Below are positions 8,849 to 18,843 of a stretch of 64,000 bases of DNA, piece by piece. A program made the translations under genes and the position numbers. Numbering within the stretch: the stretch's first letter is position 1; the number at the start of each line of letters is the position of its first letter. Under the pieces are notes generated by a model. It was given only the letters and a program-made list of their open reading frames with translations. It had not been told where the DNA came from and did not search any database. Source of the stretch: Methylobacterium sp. PvR107 (lineage in GTDB: Bacteria > Pseudomonadota > Alphaproteobacteria > Rhizobiales > Beijerinckiaceae). The stretch is taken from positions 310,001 through 374,000 of the forward strand of contig NZ_JAFIBW010000001.1 of assembly GCF_017833295.1 (NCBI RefSeq). The letters are read 5' to 3'.

Positions 8849-10618
8849 TTAGTAAACGTCCTGCTGGTAGCGGTGGCTGCGCTCCAGCGCCGCGACCTGC
8901 GTCTCGGCGTCGGCGGCGCTGAGGCCCTTCGCGGTCTGGTACGCGCCCACCACCGCCGCGCGCACGTCCTTGGCCATGTTCTTGGCATCGCCGCAGACGT
9001 AGAAATAGGCGCCCCCGTCCAGCCAGGAGACCAGCTCCGCGGCGTTATGGGTGATCCGGTCCTGCACGTAGACCTTCTCCGGCTGATCCCGCGAGAACGC
9101 CACGTCGATCTTCGTAAGCGACCGGTCCTCCAGGGCGTCCTGCCACTCGAGCTGGTACAGGAAGTCGTGGGTGAAGTGCCGGTCGCCGAAGAACAGCCAC
9201 GACCGCCCCGGAGCCTCGACGGCCCGGCGCTCCTGCACGAAGGCGCGGAACGGCGCGACGCCGGTGCCGGGGCCGACCATGATGATGTCGGTGGCCGGAT
9301 CCTGCGGCAGGCGGAAGTGGCGGTTCGGCTTCAGCCGCACCCGCAGCTTGGCGCCGTCGCGGATGCGGTCGGCGACGTGGACCGAGGCGACGCCCGAGCG
9401 GGCGCGGCCGTGGGTCTCGTAGCGCACCGCCGCGATGGCGAGGTGGACCTCGTCGCCCACCTCCTTGCGCGAGGAGGCGATCGAGTAGGCCCGCGGCGGC
9501 AGCGGCCGGGTGATCGTGGTGACGTGCTCGGCCGTGAGCTTGGCCGGGTAGGTCTCCAGCAGGTCGATCAGGTGCCGGCCCTCGATCCAGGCCTTGGCGG
9601 CGCCGCTGTCGATCAGCGTCTGCGCGTCCGCGTGGCCAGTGGCCTTCACGAACCGCTCGATCGTGGCAGCCGACAGCGTGGTGATGTCGCGCTCGGCGAG
9701 CAGCGCCCGGCGCAGGGCCTCGTCCCCCGAGAGCCCGGCGGCGTTGAGGATCTCGTCCACCAGCTGCGGGTCGTTCTCGGGGAAGATCTCCAGCGAATCG
9801 CCCGGCTCGTAGGCCGGGGCGCCATCCTCGAAGGCGAGCGCGAGGTGGATCGTCTCCTTGTCGGAGCGCGAGGAGTTGAGGTTCACGTGCTCGACGACCT
9901 CGACCACCACGGGCTCGCGGCTGGGCTCGGCATCGTCGTCCTCGCCGGACCCGGCGCGGGCGAAGTCCACCGCCACGACGTTGTCGGGCTGCTCGGCCGG
10001 GGCGAGCGCCTTCAGCGCGCCCTTGATCCAGCCGGCAGCGGGCGTCTCGAAGTCGAGGTCGAGGTCGGCCCGCTCGGCGGCGCGCTTGGCCCCCAGCGCC
10101 TCGAAGCGTTCGTCGAGCGCCTTCCCGATGGCGCAGAACTCCGCGTAGGAGGTGTCGCCGAGCGCCAGGACCGCGAACTCGACGCCGTCGAGGCGCGGGG
10201 CGCCCTCCCCCATCAATTCGCCGTAGGCCCGCACGGCCCGGGCCGGCGGCTCGCCCTCGCCCCAGGTGGCCGCGATCGCGATGAGCTTGCCGGCCTTGGG
10301 CAGGGTCGCGATGTCGAGGTCGGAGAAATCCACGACCTTCGGCTTGAAGCCCTGCTTGCGCGCGAGCTTCGCGACATTGCCGGCGAGCGCCTCGGAATTC
10401 CCCGATTCGCTGGCGTAGATCACCGTCAGCGGTTCGGCGGCCTTGGGCGGGGCAGCCGGCATGGCGGCCGGCTGGCCGCCCGCGGCGTCGAGGCCCGCCA
10501 GGAAGCCGGCGAGCCAGGCGCGCTGCGTGGGGCTCGCGGCGCCGAGCACCGCATCGAGGCTGGCGCGCTCGCCGTCCCCGAACGGGGCGGTGCGCGGGAG
10601 AAGATTCTGGCGTGACAT
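8849..10618 (-). CDS. cysJ: Sulfite reductase, flavoprotein alpha subunit
   Basis: 589 residues from the ATG at 10618 (a TTG sits one codon upstream). Domains in order: an N-terminal extension; a flavodoxin-like FMN domain with VIYASESGNSEALA (about 76-90); a linker; then a FAD domain with RAYSIASS and an NADPH domain with MVGPGTGVAPFRAF and YVCGDAKNMAKDV, ending in the family-typical QQDVY. It passes NADPH electrons through FAD and FMN to CysI. A GTTC-N8-GAAC inverted repeat lies 46 bases upstream of the ATG, suggesting direct control with the other sulfur genes. Confidence 0.95.
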   Translation of the reverse strand: MSRQNLLPRTAPFGDGERASLDAVLGAASPTQRAWLAGFLAGLDAAGGQPAAMPAAPPKAAEPLTVIYASESGNSEALAGNVAKLARKQGFKPKVVDFSDLDIATLPKAGKLIAIAATWGEGEPPARAVRAYGELMGEGAPRLDGVEFAVLALGDTSYAEFCAIGKALDERFEALGAKRAAERADLDLDFETPAAGWIKGALKALAPAEQPDNVVAVDFARAGSGEDDDAEPSREPVVVEVVEHVNLNSSRSDKETIHLALAFEDGAPAYEPGDSLEIFPENDPQLVDEILNAAGLSGDEALRRALLAERDITTLSAATIERFVKATGHADAQTLIDSGAAKAWIEGRHLIDLLETYPAKLTAEHVTTITRPLPPRAYSIASSRKEVGDEVHLAIAAVRYETHGRARSGVASVHVADRIRDGAKLRVRLKPNRHFRLPQDPATDIIMVGPGTGVAPFRAFVQERRAVEAPGRSWLFFGDRHFTHDFLYQLEWQDALEDRSLTKIDVAFSRDQPEKVYVQDRITHNAAELVSWLDGGAYFYVCGDAKNMAKDVRAAVVGAYQTAKGLSAADAETQVAALERSHRYQQDVY

Positions 10619-10663
10619 CAAGAGACCATGTCGTGGCCTGTGCGGCCGCTGTCAATCGAGAAA

Positions 10664-10681
10664 CGTTCTTTTTGCAGAACG
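10664..10681. promoter_or_regulatory. Candidate sulfur-regulon operator upstream of cysJ
   Basis: On the minus strand (the direction of cysJ) this reads CGTTCTGCAAAAAGAACG, an inverted repeat with 5-bp arms and an 8-bp AT-rich centre. It lies 46 bases before the cysJ ATG. It matches the site upstream of the sulfate-binding-protein gene (58332-58349) at 15 of 18 positions and shares GTTC-N8-GAAC with the site before cysH (11423-11440). The binding protein is not identified. Confidence 0.7.
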
Positions 10682-10729
10682 GGTGAAGATTAGGACATCA
10701 AGTTCGCTGCGTTGCGGAATAAGAGAAGA

Positions 10730-11257
10730 TCATTCTCCAACCACGGCCAGGACCGGACCGGTCCCGGGCAGATGCCGCCCGTTCTTCGGCGGCGCCGGCA
10801 GCGGCAGGGCGGTGGTGGATTTCACCTTCTCCATGGCGAAGCGGGACGTGACGTTCTTGAGCGGCAGCACGGCGATCAGGTGCTTGTAGAAGCTGTCGTA
10901 GGCCTGCATGTCGGCGACGACGACCCGCAGCATGTAATCCACGTCGCCGGCCATCCGGTAGAACTCCAGCACCTCCGGCATGGCCGAGACGGTTGCGGCG
11001 AAGCGCTGCAGCCAGTCCTGCGAGTGGTCGGCCGTCTCGATGGAGACGAACACGGTCAGGCCGAGGCCGAGCTTCACGGGGTCCAGCACCGCCACACGCC
11101 GGTCGATGACGCCATCAGCCTCCAGCTTCTGGATCCGCTTCCAGCAGGGGGTCTGCGACAGCCCGACGCGTTCGCCGATGGCCGCGATCGACAGGGTCGC
11201 GTCCGTCTGTAGCAGGGCGAGAATCTTCAGATCGATCGCGTCCAAAGCTGTCTCCAT
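10730..11257 (-). CDS. Lrp/AsnC-family transcriptional regulator
   Basis: 175 residues. An N-terminal helix-turn-helix (about 5-55: LDAIDLKILALLQTDATLSI, IGERVGLSQTPCWKRIQKLE, GVIDRRVAVLDP) precedes a RAM/AsnC ligand-binding domain (about 65-145, with VLEFYRMAGDVDYMLRVVV). The C-terminal tail of about 25 residues is Pro-rich and longer than usual. Family members sense amino acids or related metabolites as octamers. Lying between the divergent cysJI and cysHDN units, it may regulate cysteine or methionine-related genes, but Lrp sites are too degenerate to assign here and the shared GTTC-N8-GAAC site is not of typical Lrp form. Confidence 0.92.
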   Translation of the reverse strand: METALDAIDLKILALLQTDATLSIAAIGERVGLSQTPCWKRIQKLEADGVIDRRVAVLDPVKLGLGLTVFVSIETADHSQDWLQRFAATVSAMPEVLEFYRMAGDVDYMLRVVVADMQAYDSFYKHLIAVLPLKNVTSRFAMEKVKSTTALPLPAPPKNGRHLPGTGPVLAVVGE

Positions 11258-11422
11258 CGGCTTCTTCCGCGCGGGCCGGCGCGGGGTCGATATAGGGGCG
11301 TACCGGTGTCGATAAGAAGAATGTTTTATCCTGACCGCCGGCCGCCGGTGCGGGTCCCTGTGCGCAAACGCACAATCGACCCCATGTCCGAGCCCGGCAA
11401 TGGGGTCGAAGCACCTTGACTT

Positions 11423-11440
11423 CGTTCGTTATAGCGAACA
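11423..11440. promoter_or_regulatory. Candidate sulfur-regulon operator upstream of cysHDN
   Basis: CGTTCGTTATAGCGAACA contains GTTC-N8-GAAC with extended arms GTTCG/CGAAC. It is 74 bases upstream of the chosen cysH ATG and directly follows a TTGACT (11416-11421) that could serve as a -35 element. It agrees with the sbp-side site at 13 of 18 positions. Overlap with a promoter element would suit repression, but no transcription start is known. Confidence 0.65.
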
Positions 11441-11512
11441 TTTCGACCGTTCGACAACAGGGGCGGCGTGCGCCGTGCCCTTTCCATCACGCGAACCCCG
11501 GGACATGTCGCG

Positions 11513-12340
11513 ATGACCCGTCCGGACCGACAGACGGCTGAGTCTCTTGGGGAGCAGCTGTCCGGGCTCGACCTTCCAGGCCGCCTCCAGCGGATCGCCG
11601 CCGAGATCCCCGGCCGCCTCGTCTTCACCACGAGCCTGGGCGTCGAGGACCAAGCGCTCACCCACGCGCTGGCCATGGCGGGCCTCGCGAAGGGCAGAGT
11701 CGAGATCGCCACACTCGATACCGGACGCCTGTTCGCCGAGACCTACGACACCTGGGCGGAGACCGAATCGGCCTACGGCATCCGGATCGCCGCCTACGCG
11801 CCGGAGCGCGCGGCCGCGGAGGATTTCGTGCGGAGCGAGGGCATCAACGGCTTCCGCCGCTCGGTCGCCGCCCGGCAGGCCTGCTGCGGCTTCCGCAAGG
11901 TCGAGCCGCTGGGCCGGGCCCTGGAGGGGGCGAGCGGCTGGCTCACCGGCCTGCGGGCCGGCCAGTCGGCCAACCGCGCTGAGACGCCGCTCGCGGCCTT
12001 CGACGCGGAGCGCGGCCTGATCAAGCTGAACCCGCTCGCCGACTGGTCCCGGGCGCAGGTCGACAGCTTCGTGCGCGACAACTTCGTCCCCTACAACGTC
12101 CTGCACGACCAGGGCTTTCCCTCGATCGGCTGCGCCCCCTGCACCCGGGCCGTGAAGCTCGGCGAGCCGGAGCGCGCCGGCCGCTGGTGGTGGGAGCAGG
12201 AAGAGAAGAAGGAATGCGGCCTGCATGTCGGGCGCCCCGGGGCGTCGGTGCAGCCGGGCCAGGAGCCTGCAGTCCTTGAGGCCGCTGCGTTCGAAACCAT
12301 CCAGACCGAGACGAATCGCCAGCCGGAGTTCGCCCGATGA
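11513..12340 (+). CDS. cysH: Adenylyl-sulfate (APS) reductase, thioredoxin-dependent
   Basis: 275 residues from the ATG at 11513; an in-frame ATG 15 codons upstream (11468) adds a non-conserved leader. The PP-loop-like fold shows [13 protein letters not shown] (about 39-51) and the catalytic Cys lies in ECGLH (about 234-238). Cys pairs at 124-125 (QACCGF) and 207/210 (GCAPC) are the four ligands of the [4Fe-4S] cluster found in APS reductases and absent from PAPS reductases. With no APS kinase gene or fused CysC domain in the window, APS is the likely substrate. The stop codon overlaps the cysD start by four bases (ATGA). Confidence 0.93.
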   Translation: MTRPDRQTAESLGEQLSGLDLPGRLQRIAAEIPGRLVFTTSLGVEDQALTHALAMAGLAKGRVEIATLDTGRLFAETYDTWAETESAYGIRIAAYAPERAAAEDFVRSEGINGFRRSVAARQACCGFRKVEPLGRALEGASGWLTGLRAGQSANRAETPLAAFDAERGLIKLNPLADWSRAQVDSFVRDNFVPYNVLHDQGFPSIGCAPCTRAVKLGEPERAGRWWWEQEEKKECGLHVGRPGASVQPGQEPAVLEAAAFETIQTETNRQPEFAR

Positions 12341-13287
12341 GCGTAGCCCTCGCCGCTGCCGTGCAGCCGAGCGCCCCTACCCCCGCCGATCGCCTCAGCC
12401 ACCTCAAGCGGCTGGAGGCCGAGAGCATCCACATCTTCCGGGAGACGGTCGCCGAGACCGAGAACCCGGTGATGCTCTACTCGATCGGCAAGGATTCCTC
12501 GGTGCTGCTGCACCTCGCCCTCAAGGCCTTCGCGCCCGGGCGGCTGCCGTTCCCGCTGCTGCACGTCGACACGACGTGGAAGTTCCGCGAGATGATCGCC
12601 TTCCGCGACGCCCGCGCCAAGGAGCTCGGCCTCGACCTGCTGATCCACACCAACCCGGACGGGCTCGCCCGCGGCGTCGGGCCGGTGAGCCACGGCTCCG
12701 AGGTCCACACCGACGTGATGAAGACGCAGGCCCTGCGGCAGGCTCTCGACAAGCACAAGTTCGACGCGGCCTTCGGCGGCGCCCGCCGCGACGAGGAGGC
12801 AAGCCGCGCCAAGGAGCGGATCATCTCGCTCCGGACCGCGCAGCACCGCTGGGACCCGAAGCGCCAGCGCGCCGAGCCCTGGCATCTCTACAACGTTAAG
12901 AAGAAGCGCGGCGAGTCCCTGCGGGTCTTCCCGCTGTCCAACTGGACCGAGCTCGACATCTGGCTCTACATCGAGCAGGAAAACATTCCGATCGTGCCGC
13001 TCTACTTCGCCAAGGAGCGGCCGGTGGTGGAGCGCGACGGCCAGCTCATCATGGTGGATGACGAGCGCCTGCCTTTGGAGCCGGGTGAGACCCCGCAGCA
13101 GCGCCTCGTCCGCTTCCGCACGCTCGGCTGCTACCCGCTGACCGGCGCGGTCGAGAGCGATGCCGCGACGCTCCCCGAGATCATCGGCGAAACGCTCGCC
13201 GCCCGCACCTCGGAGCGCCAGGGCCGGGTGATCGACAAGGACGGGGCCGGCGCCATGGAGCGCAAGAAGCAGGAGGGCTACTTCTGA
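12337..13287 (+). CDS. cysD: Sulfate adenylyltransferase subunit 2
   Basis: 316 residues. CysD is the catalytic ATP-pyrophosphatase subunit that adenylates sulfate to APS, with GTP hydrolysis by CysN driving the reaction. The PP-loop is [17 protein letters not shown] (about 49-65); [18 protein letters not shown] and the C-terminal CYPLTGA and RKKQEGYF are family signatures. It is translationally coupled on both sides: a 4-base ATGA overlap with cysH and a 1-base TGATG overlap with cysN. Confidence 0.97.
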   Translation: MSVALAAAVQPSAPTPADRLSHLKRLEAESIHIFRETVAETENPVMLYSIGKDSSVLLHLALKAFAPGRLPFPLLHVDTTWKFREMIAFRDARAKELGLDLLIHTNPDGLARGVGPVSHGSEVHTDVMKTQALRQALDKHKFDAAFGGARRDEEASRAKERIISLRTAQHRWDPKRQRAEPWHLYNVKKKRGESLRVFPLSNWTELDIWLYIEQENIPIVPLYFAKERPVVERDGQLIMVDDERLPLEPGETPQQRLVRFRTLGCYPLTGAVESDAATLPEIIGETLAARTSERQGRVIDKDGAGAMERKKQEGYF

Positions 13288-14693
13288 TGACCCTGCACCA
13301 GGCTCCCACGGCGTTTGCCGATCGCGTCGCCGGCTACGCGGCCTTCCTCACCGCCCACCGCAACAAGGCGGTGCTGCGCTTCATCGCCTGCGGCTCGGTG
13401 GATGACGGCAAGTCGACCCTGATCGGCCGCCTCCTGCACGACACCAAGCAGATCTTCGACGATCAGATCTCGGCGCTCCAGCGCGATTCGCGCAAGCACG
13501 GCACGCAGGGGCAGGAGGTGGATCTCGCGCTGCTCGTCGACGGCCTCCAAGCCGAGCGCGAGCAGGGCATCACCATCGACGTCGCCTACCGGTTCTTCTC
13601 GACCGACAAGCGCTCGTTCATCGTGGCCGACACCCCCGGCCACGAGCAGTACACCCGCAACATGGCCACCGGCGCCTCGACGGCCGACGTGGCGGTGATC
13701 CTGGTCGATGCCCGCCAGGGCCTGACCCGTCAGACCCGCCGCCACGCGCTGCTGGTCTCCAATCTCGGGATCCGCCGCGTCGTGCTGGCTGTGAACAAGA
13801 TGGATCTCGCCGGCTGGGCGCAGAGCACGTTCGACGGGATCGTGTCCGGGTTCTCGGAGTTCGCCCGGGGGCTGAACTTCTCCGAGGTCAAGGCGATCCC
13901 GCTCTCGGCCAAGAACGGCGACAACGTCGTGGACGCGGGCGTCGCGGCGCCCTGGTACACGGGCGGCACGCTGCTCAACTACCTGGAGACCGTGCCGGTC
14001 CACGCCGAGGCGCTCAACGCGCCGTTCCGGATGGCGGTGCAGTGGGTCAACCGGCCGAATTCCGAGTTCCGCGGCTATAGCGGCCGGATCGCCAGCGGCC
14101 GGGTGCGCCCGGGCGATGCCGTGACGGTCCAGCCCTCCGGTCGGACCTCGACGGTGGCACGGATCTACACCGCCGACGGCGACCTGCCCGAGGCCGGCGA
14201 GGACGAATCGGTCACCCTGGTACTGGCCGACCAGATCGACGTCTCCCGCGGTCAGGTGATCGTGGCGAGCGCCGCGCCGATGCGGGTCACCGAGACCCTG
14301 GACGCCCGCCTGTTCTGGGCAGCCGAGGCCGATCTGGCGCCGGGCGCGAGCCTGTTCGCCAAGATCGGCACCGCCACCGTCACCGCGACCGTGGAGCGGA
14401 TCGCCTCGCGCATCGATCCCGAGACCGGCAGGCCCGGCCCGGCCGAGCGCCTGTCGGCCAATGACATCGCCGACGTGTCCCTGCGCCTCGACCGGGCGGT
14501 GGCGGTCGACGCCTATGCGGAGAACCGCGAGACCGGCAGCCTGATCCTGATCGACCGCGAGACCACCGATACGGCAGCCCTCGGGCTGGTCCTGGCGCCG
14601 CAGGCGGCGCCCGCGCAGGCGGCGACGCCCGGCGTGAAGCCGGCGGACGGGGGCGGCTTCCTCGCCCGTCTCGGTCGCCTGTTCGGGCGCTGA
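13287..14693 (+). CDS. cysN: Sulfate adenylyltransferase subunit 1 (GTPase)
   Basis: 468 residues. The GTPase domain has G1 GSVDDGKSTLIGRLL, G3 DTPGHEQYTRNM and G4 NKMDL, followed by EF-Tu-like beta-barrel domains. The chain ends in a short tail (FLARLGRLFGR) with no C-terminal APS-kinase (CysC) domain, unlike the CysNC fusions of many relatives, which fits direct APS reduction by the CysH encoded upstream. It is the last gene of the cysHDN operon; a repeat-rich gap follows. Confidence 0.96.
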   Translation: MTLHQAPTAFADRVAGYAAFLTAHRNKAVLRFIACGSVDDGKSTLIGRLLHDTKQIFDDQISALQRDSRKHGTQGQEVDLALLVDGLQAEREQGITIDVAYRFFSTDKRSFIVADTPGHEQYTRNMATGASTADVAVILVDARQGLTRQTRRHALLVSNLGIRRVVLAVNKMDLAGWAQSTFDGIVSGFSEFARGLNFSEVKAIPLSAKNGDNVVDAGVAAPWYTGGTLLNYLETVPVHAEALNAPFRMAVQWVNRPNSEFRGYSGRIASGRVRPGDAVTVQPSGRTSTVARIYTADGDLPEAGEDESVTLVLADQIDVSRGQVIVASAAPMRVTETLDARLFWAAEADLAPGASLFAKIGTATVTATVERIASRIDPETGRPGPAERLSANDIADVSLRLDRAVAVDAYAENRETGSLILIDRETTDTAALGLVLAPQAAPAQAATPGVKPADGGGFLARLGRLFGR

Positions 14694-14737
14694 GGCCGGC
14701 GGGGCGCGCGACGCGGCTCAAGGATCGCGCGCGGGTC

Positions 14738-14877
14738 CCCTCTCCCGTGCGGGAGAGGGACAGGGTGAGGGATCAGGTCTGTCCGGAGAGGGCTCGACCT
14801 GGCTGCGCGGCAAGGATGGGCTCGATCCTGTAGCTTCTCGTCCCTTACCCCAACCCTCTCCCGCACGGGGGAGAGGG
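14738..14877. repeat. Palindromic repeat, family A (copy 2)
   Basis: The 22-bp palindrome CCCTCTCCCG-TG-CGGGAGAGGG at 14738-14759 is identical to that at 8693-8714. A facing degenerate copy, CCCTCTCCCG-CA-CGGGGGAGAGGG, ends the element at 14854-14877. GGGTGAGGGAT and TCCCTTACCC lie inside as in copy 1. It separates the convergent cysN and FAH-family genes and could act as a bidirectional transcription barrier. Confidence 0.85.
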
Positions 14878-14934
14878 GGCCGGTCGCGCGCCGGCCCGTG
14901 AAGACGCAGCGGACCGCGTCGGCCCGAAAAGCGA

Positions 14935-15963
14935 TCAGACCAGCCTGAAGCGCAGCTCACCGAGCCCTTCCAGCTCCGACACGACCTCGTCGCCGGGCTT
15001 CAGCCACGCCCGGTCCTTGCGCGGAGTCTTCTCGCCGAAGATCACCCCCTGCGGCGTGCCCGTGTAGAAGATGTCTCCCGGCTTGATCGTCATCACCTTG
15101 GACGCGAAGCTGATCAGCTGGCGGCAGTTGAAGATCATGTCGTTGGTGCTCCAGTCCTGGCGCACCTGCCCGTTGACCAGCGTCTTGAGCTTCAGGTTGT
15201 TCGGGTCCTTCACCCGGTCGGCGGTCACCAGGTAGGGGCCGAGCGGCGCGAACCCGTCCGAGGTCTTGCCGATCATGAATTGCGAGGTCAGCGTCTGGAG
15301 GTCCCGGGCGCTGAAATCGTTGCCCGTGCAGTAGCCGGCGAGATAGTCGAGGGCGTCCGCCTCGGACACGTTCCGGCATTCCCGTCCGAACACCATCACC
15401 AGTTCGGTCTCGTAGTCGAATTCCCGCGCGGCCTGGGTCGGCAGAGTGATCGTGCCGCCGTGGTGGTTCAGGGTGTTGTTGTACTTGTTGAACAGCGGCG
15501 GATCCTTGGGGATCGGCGTGCCGGTCTCCTCCGCGTGGTGGCGATAGTTGAAGCCCATCATGATGATCTTCTCGGGCCGCGTGACCACCGGCGCGTAGGC
15601 GATGCCGGATTCCGCCAGCACGAAGCGCCCGTCGGGGGCGGCCTCGACCGCGTCGATCAGGGCGCGCAGGGCCGGGCCGCGCCCGTTCTGGAGGAGGTCG
15701 TCCATGTCGGCTGGAACCGGCATCCCGAGGGCCCGGCCGGCGGCTTCGACGTCGAGGACGCCGTCCTTCGTCTTCACGCCCAGGGCGTAGCCGTCGCCGC
15801 GGCGCATGTTGAGGAGGACCATGTCCCGGGGCATGCCGAAGGGTGCTGCCCCCGCCGGCGTCGTCTTCGGCGCCGCCGTGCGCTCCTCGGCGGCCCGGGC
15901 CGGCGCCGCGGCGGCGGCGAGGCCCGCGGCCGTGGCGGTCAGGAATTCGCGTCGGTTGCCCAT
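14935..15963 (-). CDS. Fumarylacetoacetate hydrolase-family enzyme with Tat signal
   Basis: 342 residues from the ATG at 15963, chosen for its strong ribosome-binding site (CGGAGGAGAGG) and because it exposes a twin-arginine leader NRREFLTATAAGLAAAAAPARA; an earlier in-frame ATG 20 codons upstream lacks support. The catalytic domain (about 120-340) has family signatures MGFNYRHHAEE, PLFNKYNNTLNHHGG, DYETELVMVFGRE, GNDFSARDLQ and FYTGTPQGVIFG, with the metal-binding acidic residues present. Relatives act on 2-oxo or beta-dicarbonyl acids. Export of a FAH-family enzyme to the periplasm is unusual. It lies 108 bases downstream of the flavin monooxygenase gene, possibly in one operon. Confidence 0.88.
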   Translation of the reverse strand: MGNRREFLTATAAGLAAAAAPARAAEERTAAPKTTPAGAAPFGMPRDMVLLNMRRGDGYALGVKTKDGVLDVEAAGRALGMPVPADMDDLLQNGRGPALRALIDAVEAAPDGRFVLAESGIAYAPVVTRPEKIIMMGFNYRHHAEETGTPIPKDPPLFNKYNNTLNHHGGTITLPTQAAREFDYETELVMVFGRECRNVSEADALDYLAGYCTGNDFSARDLQTLTSQFMIGKTSDGFAPLGPYLVTADRVKDPNNLKLKTLVNGQVRQDWSTNDMIFNCRQLISFASKVMTIKPGDIFYTGTPQGVIFGEKTPRKDRAWLKPGDEVVSELEGLGELRFRLV

Positions 15964-16071
15964 GCTGCCTCTCCTCCGGTCGGCCCGTCTGGTCGCGGGC
16001 CTGATCCGAATGCGAGCCTGCACGGCCGGCGGCGGCGCCGCCAGGGCCCGCGACGGGTGCCGGGTGACGGC

Positions 16072-17094
16072 TCAGGCCGCCTGTGAGGCGGCGCCGAGCC
16101 CCCAGGCCCGCGCCAGCAGCGCGTAGGATTCGTGCCGCGCCGCCTGATCGGGGAGCGCCGAGACGATCATCAGCTCGTCGGCCTGCGTGCGCTGGACCAT
16201 CTCGGCGAGCCGGGCCCGCAGGGTCTCGGGGCCGCCCACGTGCAGGCGGTCGCGGCCGCGCGCGATCTGCATCCGCTCGGCGTCGGAATACGGGTAGGCC
16301 AGCGCCTCGGCGAGGCTCGGCAGCGGCCGGTACTCGCCCCGCTCCCGCCGCAGCGTCGCGAGCCGCGCGCTGGACGCCAGCCGCTCGGCCTCCGCGTCCG
16401 TGGCGGCGCAGATCGCCGCGACCGCCAGGATCGCGTGGGGCTTCGCGCCGAGGCGCGTCGGCTGGAACCGGTTCCGGTAGTCCAGCATCGGAGCCTCGGC
16501 GGGCATGCCGGAGAAATGCTGCGCGAAGCCGAAGCCGCAGCCGATCTCGGCGGAGAGCCGGGCGCTGTAGTCGGAGGAGCCGAGCAGGAAGATCGGCGGC
16601 AGCGGCACCCCCGCGGGGCTCGCCTCGATCCGCGCGAACGGATGCCCCTCCGGGAAGCCGCCGTCCCAGAACAGCAGCTCCTGCAGCCGGTCGAGGAAGT
16701 CGTCCCCGCCCTCCCCCGGCGCGTCCCGGCGCCGGAGCGCCCGGGCGGTGAGACCGTCCGTGCCGGGCGCCCGGCCGAGGCCGAGGTCGATCCGGCCGGG
16801 GAACAGGGCCTCCAGCACCCGGAAGCGCTCGGCCACCATCAGCGGCGCGTGGTTCGGCAGCATGATCCCGCCCGAGCCGACCCGGAGATTGCGGGTCGCG
16901 GCGGCGATCTGGCCGATCATGATCTCGGGCGCCGGGCTCGCCACGTTGGGCAGGGCGTGGTGCTCGGCGAGCCAGTAGCGCCGGTAGCCGAGGCCGTCGA
17001 CGTGGCGGGCGAGCGCCAGGGTGTCGTGCAGCGCCCGCGCCGGGGTCGAATCGGCGCTGACGAAGGAGAGGTCGAGGACGGAGAGCGGGGTCAT
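16072..17094 (-). CDS. LLM-class flavin-dependent monooxygenase (luciferase-like)
   Basis: 340 residues from the second ATG of the frame (17094), where homology begins: MTPLSVLDLSFVSADSTP. A TIM-barrel bacterial-luciferase fold is indicated by YRRYWLAEHHALPNVASPAPEIMIGQIAA, VGSGGIMLPNHAPLMVAERFRVLEALFPGRIDLGLGRAPGTD and the C-terminal VGGPETLRARLAEMVQRTQADELMI. These enzymes use reduced FMN (or F420) and O2 or related chemistry on varied substrates; the substrate is unknown. This branch resembles the widespread YhbW-type alkanal-monooxygenase-like proteins. An ATG ten codons upstream (17124) is the alternative start. Confidence 0.9.
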   Translation of the reverse strand: MTPLSVLDLSFVSADSTPARALHDTLALARHVDGLGYRRYWLAEHHALPNVASPAPEIMIGQIAAATRNLRVGSGGIMLPNHAPLMVAERFRVLEALFPGRIDLGLGRAPGTDGLTARALRRRDAPGEGGDDFLDRLQELLFWDGGFPEGHPFARIEASPAGVPLPPIFLLGSSDYSARLSAEIGCGFGFAQHFSGMPAEAPMLDYRNRFQPTRLGAKPHAILAVAAICAATDAEAERLASSARLATLRRERGEYRPLPSLAEALAYPYSDAERMQIARGRDRLHVGGPETLRARLAEMVQRTQADELMIVSALPDQAARHESYALLARAWGLGAASQAA

Positions 17095-17236
17095 GGACAG
17101 GATCTGGTATCGATGATCCCGCAAAGCGAGAGCGGCCGCGCAGGCGAGACAGCAGGCGAGACATGCGCCGCGCGCCGGGCGCGCGACCCGGCCTCGTGCC
17201 CCCCGCCGCCTTGCCGGCTCAGCGTCTCGGGCCTAG

Positions 17237-18499
<1,263 letters not shown>

Positions 18500-18657
18500 G
18501 CGCCCTGGACGGTCGCGCTTGACGATCCTCACCGGCGACCGCGGGTGGGGAGCCACAAACCAAGACGGCACGAGAACCTCTGGCTGCGGCTTCGAGACCG
18601 GGTTGCAGCTGCGAATGATAGGTCCGTCAACGACGCCAAGCTGTGCACGTGTCGCGG

Positions 18658-18695
18658 TTCTGGATTCCGGGCTCGCCTGCGGCGCTCCGGAATGA
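18658..18695. repeat. Interspersed repeat, family C (copy 1)
   Basis: Within the 344-base gene-free gap 18500-18843, the stretch beginning GATTCCGGGCTCGCCTGCGG and ending CTCCGGAATGA (33 bp, 18663-18695) matches the reverse complement of 29797-29829 with one mismatch. Its ends GATTCCGG and CCGGAATG are themselves inverted. The rest of this gap contains nothing recognisable except the promoter region of the next gene. Confidence 0.8.
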
Positions 18696-18843
18696 CGGTG
18701 TCGGTGTCGGGCGGCGATTGACACTCGGGATTGTCGGTGCGTCTTCCCTCAGCTTGGTCTGGGTCACGGTTGTGCGCCACCCTGGGCTTCGGTCAAGCCT
18801 CCGACGACCATAGGGCCGCCATCCGCTCTGCGGGAGACTCACC

